Source: Alkalihalobacterium alkalinitrilicum (GTDB lineage: Bacteria > Bacillota > Bacilli > Bacillales > Bacillaceae_F). From it: a stretch of 64,000 bases of DNA. Under the pieces are notes generated by a model. That model was not told where the DNA came from. It worked only from the letters and a program-made list of their open reading frames with translations, and did not search any database. Within the stretch, counting starts at the first letter, position 1. Each line of letters begins with the position of its first letter. A program made the position numbers and the translations under genes. The stretch is from contig NZ_KV917368.1 in the NCBI RefSeq assembly GCF_002019605.1, positions 5,219,885-5,283,884 on the forward strand, written 5' to 3'. Positions 8,375 through 17,320 of the stretch are shown here, piece by piece.

Positions 8375-9391
8375 TTAGAGTGAATGAATAATGCGGTCGA
8401 TGTTAAGATCAATGATCGGTTCATCGTTCATAATTCGCTGATAGATTTCATTTAATAGATTTTTCTGTTTATTATTTAGGTTGGTAGTATCCCATTTTTT
8501 ATGAAGCACTCCATATAGTTCACAATCTCTTAATTTGAGAAAAAGCGGAATTTCATAAAGGTGGTCTAACGGTATCGCTCGTTCAACTTGATAGCCTTTT
8601 AAAAAATCGGTGAGAAAGTTGTGACTATATTCTGTTCGTGCTTCTTTGGTAGAGACTTTTAACCAAGTGGTATAATAAACAGGTATGGCAATATCACTTA
8701 TAAAATGATGATAAGAGCAATCGTCAAAATCAAATACAGAAATTTTATTTGTTTCTTCGTCATAGAAAAAGTTTCCTGAATGTATATCCGAATGAATGAG
8801 TCCATACCGTTCTGATGTTTTGGGAAGAGCTGAAATGGATTCTAAAACATGCTTTACTTTTTCACGCAATGGTTGGTCGGCAGGAAGAAAAGGTGCAAAT
8901 TGACTAGCATACTCTTCTATGAGATCGGGTCGTTTCATTATGTAGTCAGGTTTTTCATAATGTCTTGTTAAACGATGAAACGTACCAATCGTTTCTCCCC
9001 ATTTTGTAATTAAAGCCTGATGAAAGGAAGGTGCATCAACTTTTATTGCGTGACCTTCAGCTTTTTCAAATAAACTAGCGTAAAACGAGGTACTTTCTGC
9101 TTGAATGGTTTCAACTGCATTTCCATGTATGGAAGGCAAGCAACCACAAGCAGGGGCCTTATTTTTCTTTAAATAAGACAGCCAATGAAGTTCTGCTTCA
9201 ATTTGCTCTTTCGTTCTATGACTACTATGAGTTAATCTTAGAACCACATCTTCTCCTTTTGGATTAGTTCCTTCATAAACGTAGTTTTCAAAGTTTCCTA
9301 ATTCTTTTAAAGAGGAGAATGGTAATTGAAAGCGAGAAGCAGCTTGAAGTAAAATATTACCATTAAAATACTGTTGGACTTCTTTTTCCAT
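8375..9391 (-). CDS. Phosphotransferase (APH / homoserine kinase-like fold)
   Basis: 338 residues. The kinase-like core shows IHSDIHSGNFFYDEETNKISVFDFDDC (catalytic HSDxHxGN loop and the DFDD metal-binding motif, near 205-230), as in aminoglycoside/choline phosphotransferases and type II homoserine kinases. An N-terminal lobe with NYVYEGTNPKGEDVVLRL forms the nucleotide cradle. Substrate is unknown; a link to drug resistance should not be assumed, since chromosomal members often act on small metabolites. The ATG at 9391 is preferred over an in-frame GTG at 9400, because AAGGAA ends immediately before that GTG and is correctly spaced from the ATG. Confidence 0.8.
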   Translation of the reverse strand: MEKEVQQYFNGNILLQAASRFQLPFSSLKELGNFENYVYEGTNPKGEDVVLRLTHSSHRTKEQIEAELHWLSYLKKNKAPACGCLPSIHGNAVETIQAESTSFYASLFEKAEGHAIKVDAPSFHQALITKWGETIGTFHRLTRHYEKPDYIMKRPDLIEEYASQFAPFLPADQPLREKVKHVLESISALPKTSERYGLIHSDIHSGNFFYDEETNKISVFDFDDCSYHHFISDIAIPVYYTTWLKVSTKEARTEYSHNFLTDFLKGYQVERAIPLDHLYEIPLFLKLRDCELYGVLHKKWDTTNLNNKQKNLLNEIYQRIMNDEPIIDLNIDRIIHSL

Positions 9392-9549
9392 AAAGTTCAC
9401 TTCCTTATAGATAGTACTTTTTGTTTTCCTTTTTTATCGTAGTAAAGCTTAGTCTCGTCATCATTCATTAAAATTAATGTGTTTAGGTACTTGTAAAGTA
9501 TATAGGATTAGACGTTATAGAATAAAGAAAGTTACGAGGAGGGTCAATT

Positions 9550-10236
9550 ATGAAAAAAAAAAATATTCTCATTGTGGATGATGAAAGAGATATGCGTGAA
9601 TTAATAAGTATTTGTTTACAAGGTGAATATGAAACAATAGAAGCCGAGAATGGGGATGTGGCGCTAGAGTTATTCGAGTCACAACCTGTTGACCTTGTAC
9701 TTCTTGATGTGATGATGCCAATTATGGACGGTTTTTCAGTCCTATCGGAAATGAAACAAATCGAGAAAATGAAAGATATTCCAGTAATCTTGCTAACTGC
9801 ACTTGGAGATACAGATGATATCGTCAGAGGATTAACTCAAGGGGCAGATGATTATATTGTTAAACCGTTTGAACCCAGAGAAATGGTCGCAAGGATTCAA
9901 TCTGTTCTACGACGGTCAGCAATTACAGAAGACACGTTTGAAATTCATCAACTTATATTTGATCAAGAAAAATATCAAGTGTCTTATAATGGAAAAATTG
10001 TTCCATTAACAAAAAAAGAATTTCAACTCTTTTTCCGCCTAGCAAGCCGTCCAGGAAGAGTATACTCACGAGAGCAGTTGGTGGAATTAGAGTGGGATTT
10101 TACATTTGACGGAGATGCAAGAAATGTTGATGCTCACATTAAGAACATCCGTGAAAAATTAAAGAAAACAGGATATACTCATAAAGTTATTGAAACGGTT
10201 TGGGGCATCGGCTATCAAGTTGTTCAAGAACTTTAG
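9550..10236 (+). CDS. OmpR/PhoB-type two-component response regulator
   Basis: 228 residues: a receiver domain (1-120) with the acidic pair D10/D11, phospho-acceptor D53 in LVLLDVMMP, T83 and K105, then an OmpR-type winged helix (about 130-226) with the terminal strand ETVWGIGYQV. It should be phosphorylated by the kinase encoded directly downstream (18 bases between stop and start) and bind DNA as a dimer. The start ATG follows GAGGAGGGTC. The regulon is unknown. The next gene but one is an MscS channel in the same direction, which hints at envelope or osmotic sensing, but this is inference only. Confidence 0.92.
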   Translation: MKKKNILIVDDERDMRELISICLQGEYETIEAENGDVALELFESQPVDLVLLDVMMPIMDGFSVLSEMKQIEKMKDIPVILLTALGDTDDIVRGLTQGADDYIVKPFEPREMVARIQSVLRRSAITEDTFEIHQLIFDQEKYQVSYNGKIVPLTKKEFQLFFRLASRPGRVYSREQLVELEWDFTFDGDARNVDAHIKNIREKLKKTGYTHKVIETVWGIGYQVVQEL

Positions 10237-10254
10237 TGAAAAGTGGAGGATAGA

Positions 10255-11664
10255 ATGAAACTTTCTTCAAAACTTACGCTACTCTTAGTGATTAGCTTAA
10301 TAGCTACAATATTAACGATGAGTATTACGTTTTATATACAATCTAAAGAATTTTATCAGGATCACCTTACAAAACAGTTAGAGCATCGTCTTGTCGCTCA
10401 TGCTGACAGTATCGAAAACCATTTTGTGATTGATACGATTTTACATGTGTTAAAAATGGAAAAGGAAGATACGGTCAACTTTCTCCTTTTTGACGAACAG
10501 TTAACGCCGCTAGTAATGGCACAGCCTATTGATACTGAACTAATTGAAGCGTACCGTTTATGGGTGGAATCAGTTATTTATATAGTTCCTTTGCAGGCTG
10601 GTGACCAACAACCGTTTACTGAATATGTCAAATCAAGGGAGCATCATATTCAACATATATGGTCAATGCAGCCAGTGTACGTCAATGAACGAGTCAAAGG
10701 CTATTTATTTATAGATCAAGATATGAGGGAATTTGAAACGACGAAAAACAACATCCTTCAACTTGTATTTATTATGAGTATGATTATCTTTGTTATAGGA
10801 CTCCTATTTGTCTTATATTTAACAAGAGTATTAACCAAACCATTACAAAAGATGGGGGAGGCGACGAATCGAATTGCTCAAGGGGACTTTGAGTATGAAA
10901 TTCAAACAACAGCTAAAGACGAGGTCGGACGACTTGCCCAAGATATTCAACAAATGTCAAATCAATTAAAACGATATAATGAAACGAGAAAAGAGTTTTT
11001 ATCCCACATATCACATGATTTGCGAACGCCGTTAACGTATGTAAAGGCCTATGCTGCCTTGTTAAAGGATCGTAAAGAGAGTGATTCTATGTGTAAAAAA
11101 CAAGCGGAAATGATTTATAAACAAGCCAAAAATATGGAAGTTCTCGTCAATGATTTGTTTGAACTTGCAAAATATGAGGAAGGAAATATACAACTCCATA
11201 AAGATGATGTAAACTTATATTCTTGGCTCCAGGATCTGAAGTTAGATTTTGATTTAAAATTACAACAAGAAAATATTCAATTTGAACTACACATTGAAAA
11301 TAAACAGTGGTCGGCTTATTTTGATAAAGAAAAAATGAAGCAGGTTATTAAAAATGTAATAGAAAACAGTATTCGCTATACACAGAATGGTACGATTCAT
11401 GTTCGTATTCATAAGGATGAGCAATTAAGGCAGTTAATGATCTCAATTGAAGATACTGGAAAAGGTATTCCAGAAAGTGAATTGCCGTTTATTTGGGAGA
11501 GGTTTTATCGAGTCGATAAATCAAGAACTTCTAGCAATGGTGGAAGTGGTTTAGGACTAGCAATCGTAAAACATATCGTTGAACTTCATCGCGGTACAAT
11601 AGAGGTTGAAAGTATATTAGGTGAAGGAACTACATTTACTCTCTTGTTACCACAAGATGAATAG
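10255..11664 (+). CDS. Membrane sensor histidine kinase with HAMP domain
   Basis: 469 residues. Membrane segment 1 (about 7-27) and segment 2 (about 167-190) flank an extracytoplasmic sensor region of roughly 140 residues. HAMP follows (TKPLQKMGEATNRIAQGDF), then HisKA with phospho-acceptor H254 in SHISHDLRTPL, and an HATPase domain with NVIENSIRY, DTGKGI and GGSGLGLAI boxes. The start is put at ATG 10255, because GGAGG is spaced six bases before it; a GTG at 10243 overlaps that site and is unlikely. It forms a pair with the upstream response regulator. The signal is not evident from the sensor region. Confidence 0.9.
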   Translation: MKLSSKLTLLLVISLIATILTMSITFYIQSKEFYQDHLTKQLEHRLVAHADSIENHFVIDTILHVLKMEKEDTVNFLLFDEQLTPLVMAQPIDTELIEAYRLWVESVIYIVPLQAGDQQPFTEYVKSREHHIQHIWSMQPVYVNERVKGYLFIDQDMREFETTKNNILQLVFIMSMIIFVIGLLFVLYLTRVLTKPLQKMGEATNRIAQGDFEYEIQTTAKDEVGRLAQDIQQMSNQLKRYNETRKEFLSHISHDLRTPLTYVKAYAALLKDRKESDSMCKKQAEMIYKQAKNMEVLVNDLFELAKYEEGNIQLHKDDVNLYSWLQDLKLDFDLKLQQENIQFELHIENKQWSAYFDKEKMKQVIKNVIENSIRYTQNGTIHVRIHKDEQLRQLMISIEDTGKGIPESELPFIWERFYRVDKSRTSSNGGSGLGLAIVKHIVELHRGTIEVESILGEGTTFTLLLPQDE

Positions 11665-11680
11665 GAGAGGAAGTCGAATA

Positions 11681-12808
11681 ATGGGGGAGTATGAAGTGCC
11701 AGAGTTAATCAATCAACTTATTTCTTTATTTATGCACTATCGAGAGATAACAACAATTATTATTGTCATATTCTTTGTTTTTATTAATCGTTGGATATCA
11801 AAGCTCGTAATCTATGTACTATCGAAGCTAATCAATAAAACTCATAATCCATTTTTTATTGCAGTCTTAAATGCGTATGAAAAACCACTGCGAACGTTTT
11901 TTATCTTCTTACCGATTTATATTGGAATTAAGACGCATGATCTACCTCTAGGAACTGAGTTAATGGTGGATCGTATTTTCAATACAATTGTCATTTTAAT
12001 TATTGGATCTGGATTGCTTAAGCTTTCCAGTAAAAGTTCGAGTGTATTTGAAAAACTTAAAGAAAAGTTTGATATGGAGTTTGATGAAATTTTAATTCCA
12101 TTCTTTTCGAGAGTTGTACAAGTTGTTATTTTCGCTGTACTTCTTAGCTTAGTCGCGCAAGCCTGGGGACACAATATTAACAATTTAGTTGCAGGTTTAG
12201 GAATTGGTGGTTTAGCTGTAGCGCTTGCGGCCCAAAGTACATTAGGGAATTTATTTGGTGGAGTCGTAATAATTACAGAAAAACCGTTTTCTCTTGGTGA
12301 TTGGATCAAGACCGCCTCTGTAGAGGGGGTAGTAGAAGATATTGGATTTAGAAGTACAAAGATACGAACATTTGCCAATTCAGTAATTGTGATACCGAAC
12401 TCTACATTGGCGAATCAGGAAATTGAAAATTTTAGCAATATGGGTAAACGAAGAGTGACATTTAATCTCGGCTTAACGTATCGAACGTCACGAGAGCAGA
12501 TGAAAAATTGTGTGGAACGCATTGAAAAGATGATTCGAATACACGAAGAAGTTCATCCAGAAACGATCATGGTTCGTTTTGATAAATTTAATGATAGTAG
12601 TTTAGACATTTTCTTATATTTCTTTACGAAAACAACTGTATGGGCCGAATACTTGGCAGTTAAAGAAGATATTAATTTTAAGATATTAGAAATTCTTGAG
12701 GAAGAAGGAGCTTCCATTGCGTTCCCAAGCCGATCATTATACATCGAAAAGGGAGAAAAACTGGAAAGAATGGAACAGGTTGAAAAAGAAACTAAAGAGT
12801 TAAGCTGA
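11681..12808 (+). CDS. MscS-family mechanosensitive ion channel
   Basis: About 375 residues with four or so membrane segments in the first 180 residues, the pore-lining helix GLGIGGLAVALAAQSTLGNLFGGVVI near 180-200 and the MscS beta domain (GDWIKTASVEGVVEDIGFRSTKIRTFANSVIVIPNS). Such channels open on membrane tension and release solutes on hypo-osmotic shock. The frame is open upstream to 11621, inside the kinase gene, but AGGAGAGG at 11663-11670 points to ATG 11681, 16 bases after the kinase stop. Co-transcription with the two-component system is therefore likely. A second MscS homologue of another subtype is encoded at 30051-30890. Confidence 0.88.
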   Translation: MGEYEVPELINQLISLFMHYREITTIIIVIFFVFINRWISKLVIYVLSKLINKTHNPFFIAVLNAYEKPLRTFFIFLPIYIGIKTHDLPLGTELMVDRIFNTIVILIIGSGLLKLSSKSSSVFEKLKEKFDMEFDEILIPFFSRVVQVVIFAVLLSLVAQAWGHNINNLVAGLGIGGLAVALAAQSTLGNLFGGVVIITEKPFSLGDWIKTASVEGVVEDIGFRSTKIRTFANSVIVIPNSTLANQEIENFSNMGKRRVTFNLGLTYRTSREQMKNCVERIEKMIRIHEEVHPETIMVRFDKFNDSSLDIFLYFFTKTTVWAEYLAVKEDINFKILEILEEEGASIAFPSRSLYIEKGEKLERMEQVEKETKELS

Positions 12809-12833
12809 CCAATATGTGTCAGCTTTTTTTTTT
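12802..12833 (+). terminator. Terminator after the MscS gene
   Basis: AAGCTGAC at 12802-12809, which includes the stop codon, pairs with GTCAGCTT at 12818-12825 and is followed by ten T residues. Confidence 0.88.
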
Positions 12834-13128
12834 GTATATTGATGGTGTGCTTTTATACTTAGGCGGAATGAAACTAGTAACGGATTTCCTCAGACATGAA
12901 ATTACTCGAGATTTAAAGGGGTTTGTCGATGTTCATGAATTTCTACGTATAGTTATTACAGTGTTAATGTCCATTAATTCATCGTAGATGAAAAGAAGAC
13001 GCTTTAAGTTTACTAAAACTAATGAGTTAGTTTTTTAGATTGATCTGTTATTAAATGTAACAAAGTTGTAGTGAGGAAATTGCTTTGCTATTATAATAAT
13101 CCGTAATCAGCGAAGTGGAGGGATTACA
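12834..13128. other. Intergenic stretch without a supported gene
   Basis: A 40-codon frame starts at ATG 12868, but its only upstream purine-rich sequence touches the ATG and the peptide is unremarkable. A TATAAT at 13092-13097 could be the -10 box for the next gene, but the nearest TTGTAG is 20 bases away, so no promoter is called. Confidence 0.5.
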
Positions 13129-13527
13129 ATGAAAATTGAAAAACAATTGGATTTTCCAAAAGGATTTACGGTTAGAAAAGTAATAGAACTTGTTACGATA
13201 AATGAACGTTTTGCTAGCAAGATCTATTTTAAAACTGAAAGTCATCAATGTAATGGTAAGAGTTTATTAGGGTTAATGTCGTTTATGTTAATGACGACAA
13301 TAGGAGAAGAGTACACGCTTTCTGTTGAAGGTGAAGATGCGGAACAAGTGGTTCAATTTTGGAACTATTTCGTAAACAAACTTCATGAAAAAATACCGTT
13401 AAGTTACTGGGAAGAAGAAGGAGCCGAAACTGTACAAGAAGCAATGTGCCATTCGATGTCAGTCCTGAACTCCTCCGTCCGTTCTGTAGCTAAGTCCTAT
13501 TTGAAAACTGGCAAAAAAGAAATATAG
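13129..13527 (+). CDS. HPr-like domain protein lacking the phospho-histidine
   Basis: 132 residues. Residues 5-88 follow the HPr fold: GFTVRKVIELV aligns with the HPr GLHARPAAKLV segment, and NGKSLLGLMSF aligns with NLKSIMGVMSL. The catalytic His (HPr His15) is replaced by Thr14, while the neighbouring Arg16 and the regulatory-type Ser45 are kept. It therefore cannot act as a PTS phosphocarrier in the normal way. A Ser-phosphorylated, Crh-like regulatory role is possible but not shown. A C-terminal extension of about 45 residues has no recognised domain. The ribosome binding site GGAGGG is ideal. The stop is 4 bases from that of the converging MFS gene. Confidence 0.65.
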   Translation: MKIEKQLDFPKGFTVRKVIELVTINERFASKIYFKTESHQCNGKSLLGLMSFMLMTTIGEEYTLSVEGEDAEQVVQFWNYFVNKLHEKIPLSYWEEEGAETVQEAMCHSMSVLNSSVRSVAKSYLKTGKKEI

Positions 13528-13531
13528 GTTA

Positions 13532-14791
13532 CTACATTTCAAGTTTAAGATTGGTTGTTTTCTTCCGTTCTGTATAAAAGAGTGCATAACATCCTAACCC
13601 GCATATTAAACAAGTGATTGCCGATAATAGATGGGCACTTAAATAGGAGTTAGTATAGTCAATTAAAAATCCAGTGACGACAGGGGAGACGAGTTGACCA
13701 GCACTAAAAAATATCGTTACAAACCCCATCGCAACAGGAATAAACTTTGCTTCGATATAATCTCCAACACTTGCATTCATTATTGTAGGCACACCCCATA
13801 GTGTCGTTCCATAAATAATGACTTGCATGAAAATGAAAAAGCTATCGGTAGAAAAACTAAGTCCCATTAACATCAGAAATTGTGTGGAAAATACGATCAT
13901 TAACGACAACATTCTACCAACTTTATCTGAGACTGTTCCCCATAAAAAGCCACTAATAATACTAGCAATCCCAGCTGCTGCAAAAAACTGACCAGCTTGT
14001 TGACTAGTGAAGTTGACGTCAGTAATCAAGTAATCTACGAGAAATGTTGAGAATATTAAATAACTCATACCCCATAAAAAGTAAATAGAACCAATAAACC
14101 AAAGTGTTTTGTTACGATATACAATACTTGGCTTCGAGGAAGTTTCAACATGGTGTTGGTGCTCATTCCTATTTTCAATAGCACCAATTGGTAACAGTTG
14201 AACTTCTTCAGGCTTATTTTTTAAAAATATCGAATTAATTAGAGCGATGATAATAACTAAAAAGGCAAGCAAATACCAACTTAAGCGCCACCCTTGGTCC
14301 GAACTTATCACAACTAAGGCCGGGACCGCAAACCCGCTAAAAACCATACCAATCCCTGACCCAGCCATGGCAGTTCCCATGGCCATTCCTCTTTTTTTAG
14401 GAGAAAACCATTGACTAATGAGACCTAATGAAGGAACATAAGAACCTCCAGTCCCTAAACCCGTAATAAAACTGCCTATATAGGCGACCCAAAAATGCTG
14501 AGCATTGGCTGTGATAACCATTCCGGTAGCGATAATTAAAAGTGAAACAATGATCACTTTTTTTGCTGAAAAACGTAATACAAAAAAACCAGATAATAGG
14601 ACGGCAATTAAATACCCCAAGAATATCGATGAGGCAATTAAACCTGTTTCTCGGTAATCTAACATTAAACCGTCTTTCATAAATGGTAGAATAACACCAA
14701 ACGAAAAGCGGCCAAAACCGAGACATGCTAGCACACTTAATACGATGAGGATGAGCATAAACCATCCTTTATGGATAGAGTGTTGTTTCAC
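13532..14791 (-). CDS. MFS transporter (YbfB/YjiJ-like)
   Basis: About 419 residues with 12 predicted membrane segments. The first segment carries LACLGFGRFSFGVILPFM, characteristic of the YbfB/YjiJ branch of the major facilitator superfamily, and the loop-2/3 motif is relaxed (SGFFVLRFSAKK). A central cytoplasmic loop (about 190-225) is polar. Substrate is unknown. The start is uncertain: GTG 14791 keeps the family's His-x-GW motif (IHKGWFML) at the N-terminus, ATG 14758 has the better-spaced AAAGGA, and the frame is open to ATG 14830. No terminator separates its stop from that of the HPr-like gene. Confidence 0.8.
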   Translation of the reverse strand: MKQHSIHKGWFMLILIVLSVLACLGFGRFSFGVILPFMKDGLMLDYRETGLIASSIFLGYLIAVLLSGFFVLRFSAKKVIIVSLLIIATGMVITANAQHFWVAYIGSFITGLGTGGSYVPSLGLISQWFSPKKRGMAMGTAMAGSGIGMVFSGFAVPALVVISSDQGWRLSWYLLAFLVIIIALINSIFLKNKPEEVQLLPIGAIENRNEHQHHVETSSKPSIVYRNKTLWFIGSIYFLWGMSYLIFSTFLVDYLITDVNFTSQQAGQFFAAAGIASIISGFLWGTVSDKVGRMLSLMIVFSTQFLMLMGLSFSTDSFFIFMQVIIYGTTLWGVPTIMNASVGDYIEAKFIPVAMGFVTIFFSAGQLVSPVVTGFLIDYTNSYLSAHLLSAITCLICGLGCYALFYTERKKTTNLKLEM

Positions 14792-14978
14792 CTTAAACCA
14801 AACCTTTGACATTTTATTTAGAAAATTCATACTACTAATTGTAATGCAATTTCATACAAAAACATAGAGTTAAAAATTTTTCTGGAAATTAATTGGCTGA
14901 TGGGCAGGGGAATTCAAGTTGAACGAGGAATATAATATTATTAAAGAAAGCGGTTTCTTATTAAGCGTAACCATTACC

Positions 14979-15007
14979 AAAGGGAGATCTTAACAAGACC
15001 TCCCTTT
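14979..15007 (-). terminator. Terminator-like hairpin after the small PCP-reductase-like gene
   Basis: AAAGGGAGATCTT at 14979-14991 pairs with AAGACCTCCCTTT at 14995-15007 (one mismatch, 3-base loop). The T tract on the minus strand is short. It lies just downstream of the minus-strand gene ending at 15031. Confidence 0.65.
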
Positions 15008-15030
15008 AATAACCAGTGTATGTACTCACC

Positions 15031-15282
15031 TTACTTTAGTAAGTCTTCATATGGAGTTAAATCAATATTTTTACTCTTTAATGTAGCTACTGCACGCTTT
15101 TGCATTGGGCCAGGTGAAGCAAGGATATATCCTCGAATGACATGGTCTTTTGTCACTTCTTCACCATTTGCTAATTCATTAATTTTTGCTTGAATTCCTT
15201 TTTTAGCCATCGGTCTAACAAATACGGGTACTGGTGCTAATATTTCTTCTAAAAAATTTGTTGCTTCATCATTCCAACTCAC
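15031..15282 (-). CDS. Small PCP-reductase-like / DUF2621-like protein
   Basis: 83 residues. The run VPVFVRPMAKKGIQAKI near 22-38 resembles the short C-terminal helical domain of light-independent protochlorophyllide reductase B (PCP_red), which is also found alone in many non-photosynthetic bacteria. The C-terminal half ends DLTPYEDLL. I recall very similar free-standing proteins in Bacillus, but the family name is given with caution. Function unknown; probably cytoplasmic. The start is placed at GTG 15282 because AAAGGA lies nine bases upstream. In-frame TTG codons at 15291 and 15300 are poorer candidates. Confidence 0.6.
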   Translation of the reverse strand: MSWNDEATNFLEEILAPVPVFVRPMAKKGIQAKINELANGEEVTKDHVIRGYILASPGPMQKRAVATLKSKNIDLTPYEDLLK

Positions 15283-15628
15283 GAATTTCAATCCTTTCAA
15301 AAAGCTTAATTATTTTCTAATCTATTATATACATAATTGTAAGAGATCACAATTTGTAACCTTATAATCAATCTTCGTCTAACAATAAAGAGTAATTCGG
15401 TATAGGCATATTTTTGAGTAAGATAGGGTAAACAGGTAACAAAAGGGGAGCATAAGAAAAGTTTTTATTCGATAACTTATTGTTTTTAACATCCTTAAAC
15501 TTAAAGGAAAGAGCTATTTATTCGTTTGACTACTGGCTAAAGCAAGTAGAATTGTCTAGATTTTTAAAAATAGCTTAAATCAAAATAAGAGACTTTCATT
15601 ATTATGTTTTTTGGAGGGATTACAGATT
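15283..15628. other. Divergent intergenic region, no gene seen
   Basis: This AT-rich stretch of 346 bases separates two divergent genes and must hold both promoters. No convincing -35/-10 pair, operator or small ORF with a ribosome binding site could be supported. Confidence 0.4.
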
Positions 15629-16207
15629 ATGAGTCACCGTATGTTTAAATTATCAATGATCACGATGTTTATTATTGTTATGTTGTTTTCAGTTGAATTA
15701 GTTAATGAGAAATTAACTACACCTTTGGAAAACAGCAAAATAGTATCGACTAAGGAACAAAAAGTTGATGATGGAGTCGTATTGGCGGCCAATAAAAAGA
15801 CGGATAAACATATTGTTGATTTTAGTTGGATTGAAAAAGGTTTAGACGGACAGTTAGATGATATAGAATTTCGTATTGGTACAAATAAAGATGAAATACT
15901 ATCTAAAAGAGGTACTGCAATTGATACAGGTTATTACGAGGGTGGACAATTTTTTCGATACGACGATGCAACCTTTTTTATAAATCCTGAAACGAATCAA
16001 TTAGTGGCAATCGCTTTGTCTACAGAAGATGAAGATCTTGATGCATCTAAGCTAAAAAAAGCATTAGGTACTCCAGATGTAAGCGAACGAAATGAAATGG
16101 AAGATCTATGGATGTATGAATATTATTTAGATCAATATTCACTCATGTTTGAAGCGGATGAAGAGAATGGAAACATCTTATTTGCTTGGTTGAAAAAGAG
16201 ATTATAA
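15629..16207 (+). CDS. DUF4309-like secreted or membrane-anchored protein
   Basis: 192 residues. An N-terminal hydrophobic segment (about 5-25) is a signal peptide or anchor; there is no lipobox Cys. The soluble part has IGTNKDEILSKRG (near 95), YYEGGQFFRYDDATFFIN and LKKALGTPDV, a pattern of two similar SmpA-like halves that fits DUF4309-type extracytoplasmic proteins. Function unknown. ATG 15629 has GGAGGG ten bases upstream; a TTG at 15611 is in frame but lies on that site. It appears monocistronic and ends at a shared terminator. Confidence 0.6.
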   Translation: MSHRMFKLSMITMFIIVMLFSVELVNEKLTTPLENSKIVSTKEQKVDDGVVLAANKKTDKHIVDFSWIEKGLDGQLDDIEFRIGTNKDEILSKRGTAIDTGYYEGGQFFRYDDATFFINPETNQLVAIALSTEDEDLDASKLKKALGTPDVSERNEMEDLWMYEYYLDQYSLMFEADEENGNILFAWLKKRL

Positions 16208-16239
16208 TCTTGTTGAAGGAATATAAATTTTCTAGAGTT

Positions 16240-16271
16240 AAAAAAGCTGCACCGAATGATGCAGCTTTTTT
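16240..16271. terminator. Bidirectional terminator
   Basis: AAAAAAGCTGCA at 16240-16251 pairs with TGCAGCTTTTTT at 16260-16271. The A run and T run make it work for both the plus-strand gene ending at 16207 and the minus-strand thiY ending at 16280. Confidence 0.9.
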
Positions 16272-16279
16272 CTACGTAT

Positions 16280-17320
16280 TTATTCAGTTATGTCTTCAAA
16301 AATCGTATCAACTTCAGGAGCATCTACAATAAGTCCTGCATCTACTAACCAGTCAATGACTTCTTGCCATGATTCCTCATATTGACTTCCAAAGCTTTCA
16401 TTTTCACTTTCCATTTTGGAAAGGAGGATTTCTAAGCTTTGTTCTTCGACATCACGAATAAGTGGGAAATTCGCTTGATCTTGATTGGCAAATAAAATAT
16501 CAAGGCTTTCTGTCGGTTCATTTTTCATTTTTTCGTAGCCTTTCACTGCTGCACGCCAAAACGCTTCGATTTCGTCACGTTTCGTTTCTAAATTGTCTTC
16601 ATTAGTCACAATGACTAATTCATAATAAGAAGGGACGCCATACTCAATAGGGTTAAAATAACGAATATCATGTCCTTGGTGTTGTAATACTGGATATTCA
16701 TGATTAATATAAGTTCCAATTACAGCATCGACCCGTTCACTAACAATGGAAGAACCTAATTCAAAACCAACATCAATTAAGTTCACTTCATCATAATTTC
16801 CGCCATCTGCTTCAACCATTGTTTTTAAAATGGGTTCATTTACAGGAATCCCAGGGTAACCGACAGTTTTTCCTTCTAAGTCTGCGGGAGATTCAATATC
16901 ACTGTCCGCCATCACCATCATATGGTTTAAAGGTGAACGAACGATTGCCGCAATAGAAACAACTGGGACATCCATCGTTCGAGCCATAATAACATCAGGT
17001 TGATATGTAATTCCGAGCGTAACTCCACCTGAAGCTGCTAAGTTGATCGGGTCTGTTGGATTTGCAGGGAAAACGATATTTACATCCAATCCTTCTTCTT
17101 CAAAATATCCTTCTTCTAGTGCTACGTATAAATACGAGTGGACAGCATTTGGATACCAGTCGAGCATGATGTCAATGCTCGTTAATTCTTCAGTTTCAGT
17201 GGTTTCAGGAGTTTCACTTCCTGGAGCTTCTTCTGTTTCCTCTTGTTGGGTATCGCCTCCACAAGCTGCTAAGCTGAATGCTGTAACAAGAGACAGGACA
17301 AACATTGATAATTTTTTCAT
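16280..17320 (-). CDS. thiY: ThiY, formyl-aminopyrimidine-binding lipoprotein
   Basis: 346 residues. Signal peptide with lipobox LAAC (Cys20), an acidic linker, then an NMT1/THI5-like binding domain starting DIMLDWYPNAVHSYLYVALEEGYF, which is the signature of pyrimidine-precursor binders. It should capture N-formyl-4-amino-5-aminomethyl-2-methylpyrimidine, a thiamin breakdown product, outside the membrane. It is last in the operon, overlapping thiX by 4 bases, and all five genes lie behind the TPP riboswitch at 20979-21063, so thiamin excess should shut off expression. Function is by family and context. Confidence 0.9.
   Translation of the reverse strand: MKKLSMFVLSLVTAFSLAACGGDTQQEETEEAPGSETPETTETEELTSIDIMLDWYPNAVHSYLYVALEEGYFEEEGLDVNIVFPANPTDPINLAASGGVTLGITYQPDVIMARTMDVPVVSIAAIVRSPLNHMMVMADSDIESPADLEGKTVGYPGIPVNEPILKTMVEADGGNYDEVNLIDVGFELGSSIVSERVDAVIGTYINHEYPVLQHQGHDIRYFNPIEYGVPSYYELVIVTNEDNLETKRDEIEAFWRAAVKGYEKMKNEPTESLDILFANQDQANFPLIRDVEEQSLEILLSKMESENESFGSQYEESWQEVIDWLVDAGLIVDAPEVDTIFEDITE

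Noticed and set aside
8375-9391. Antibiotic resistance by aminoglycoside phosphotransferase
   Set aside because: Only the general kinase fold is supported. No resistance-gene context or substrate-specific motifs are visible.
12868-12990. 40-codon ORF after the MscS gene
   Set aside because: The purine-rich stretch touches the ATG, and there is no conserved feature or terminator.
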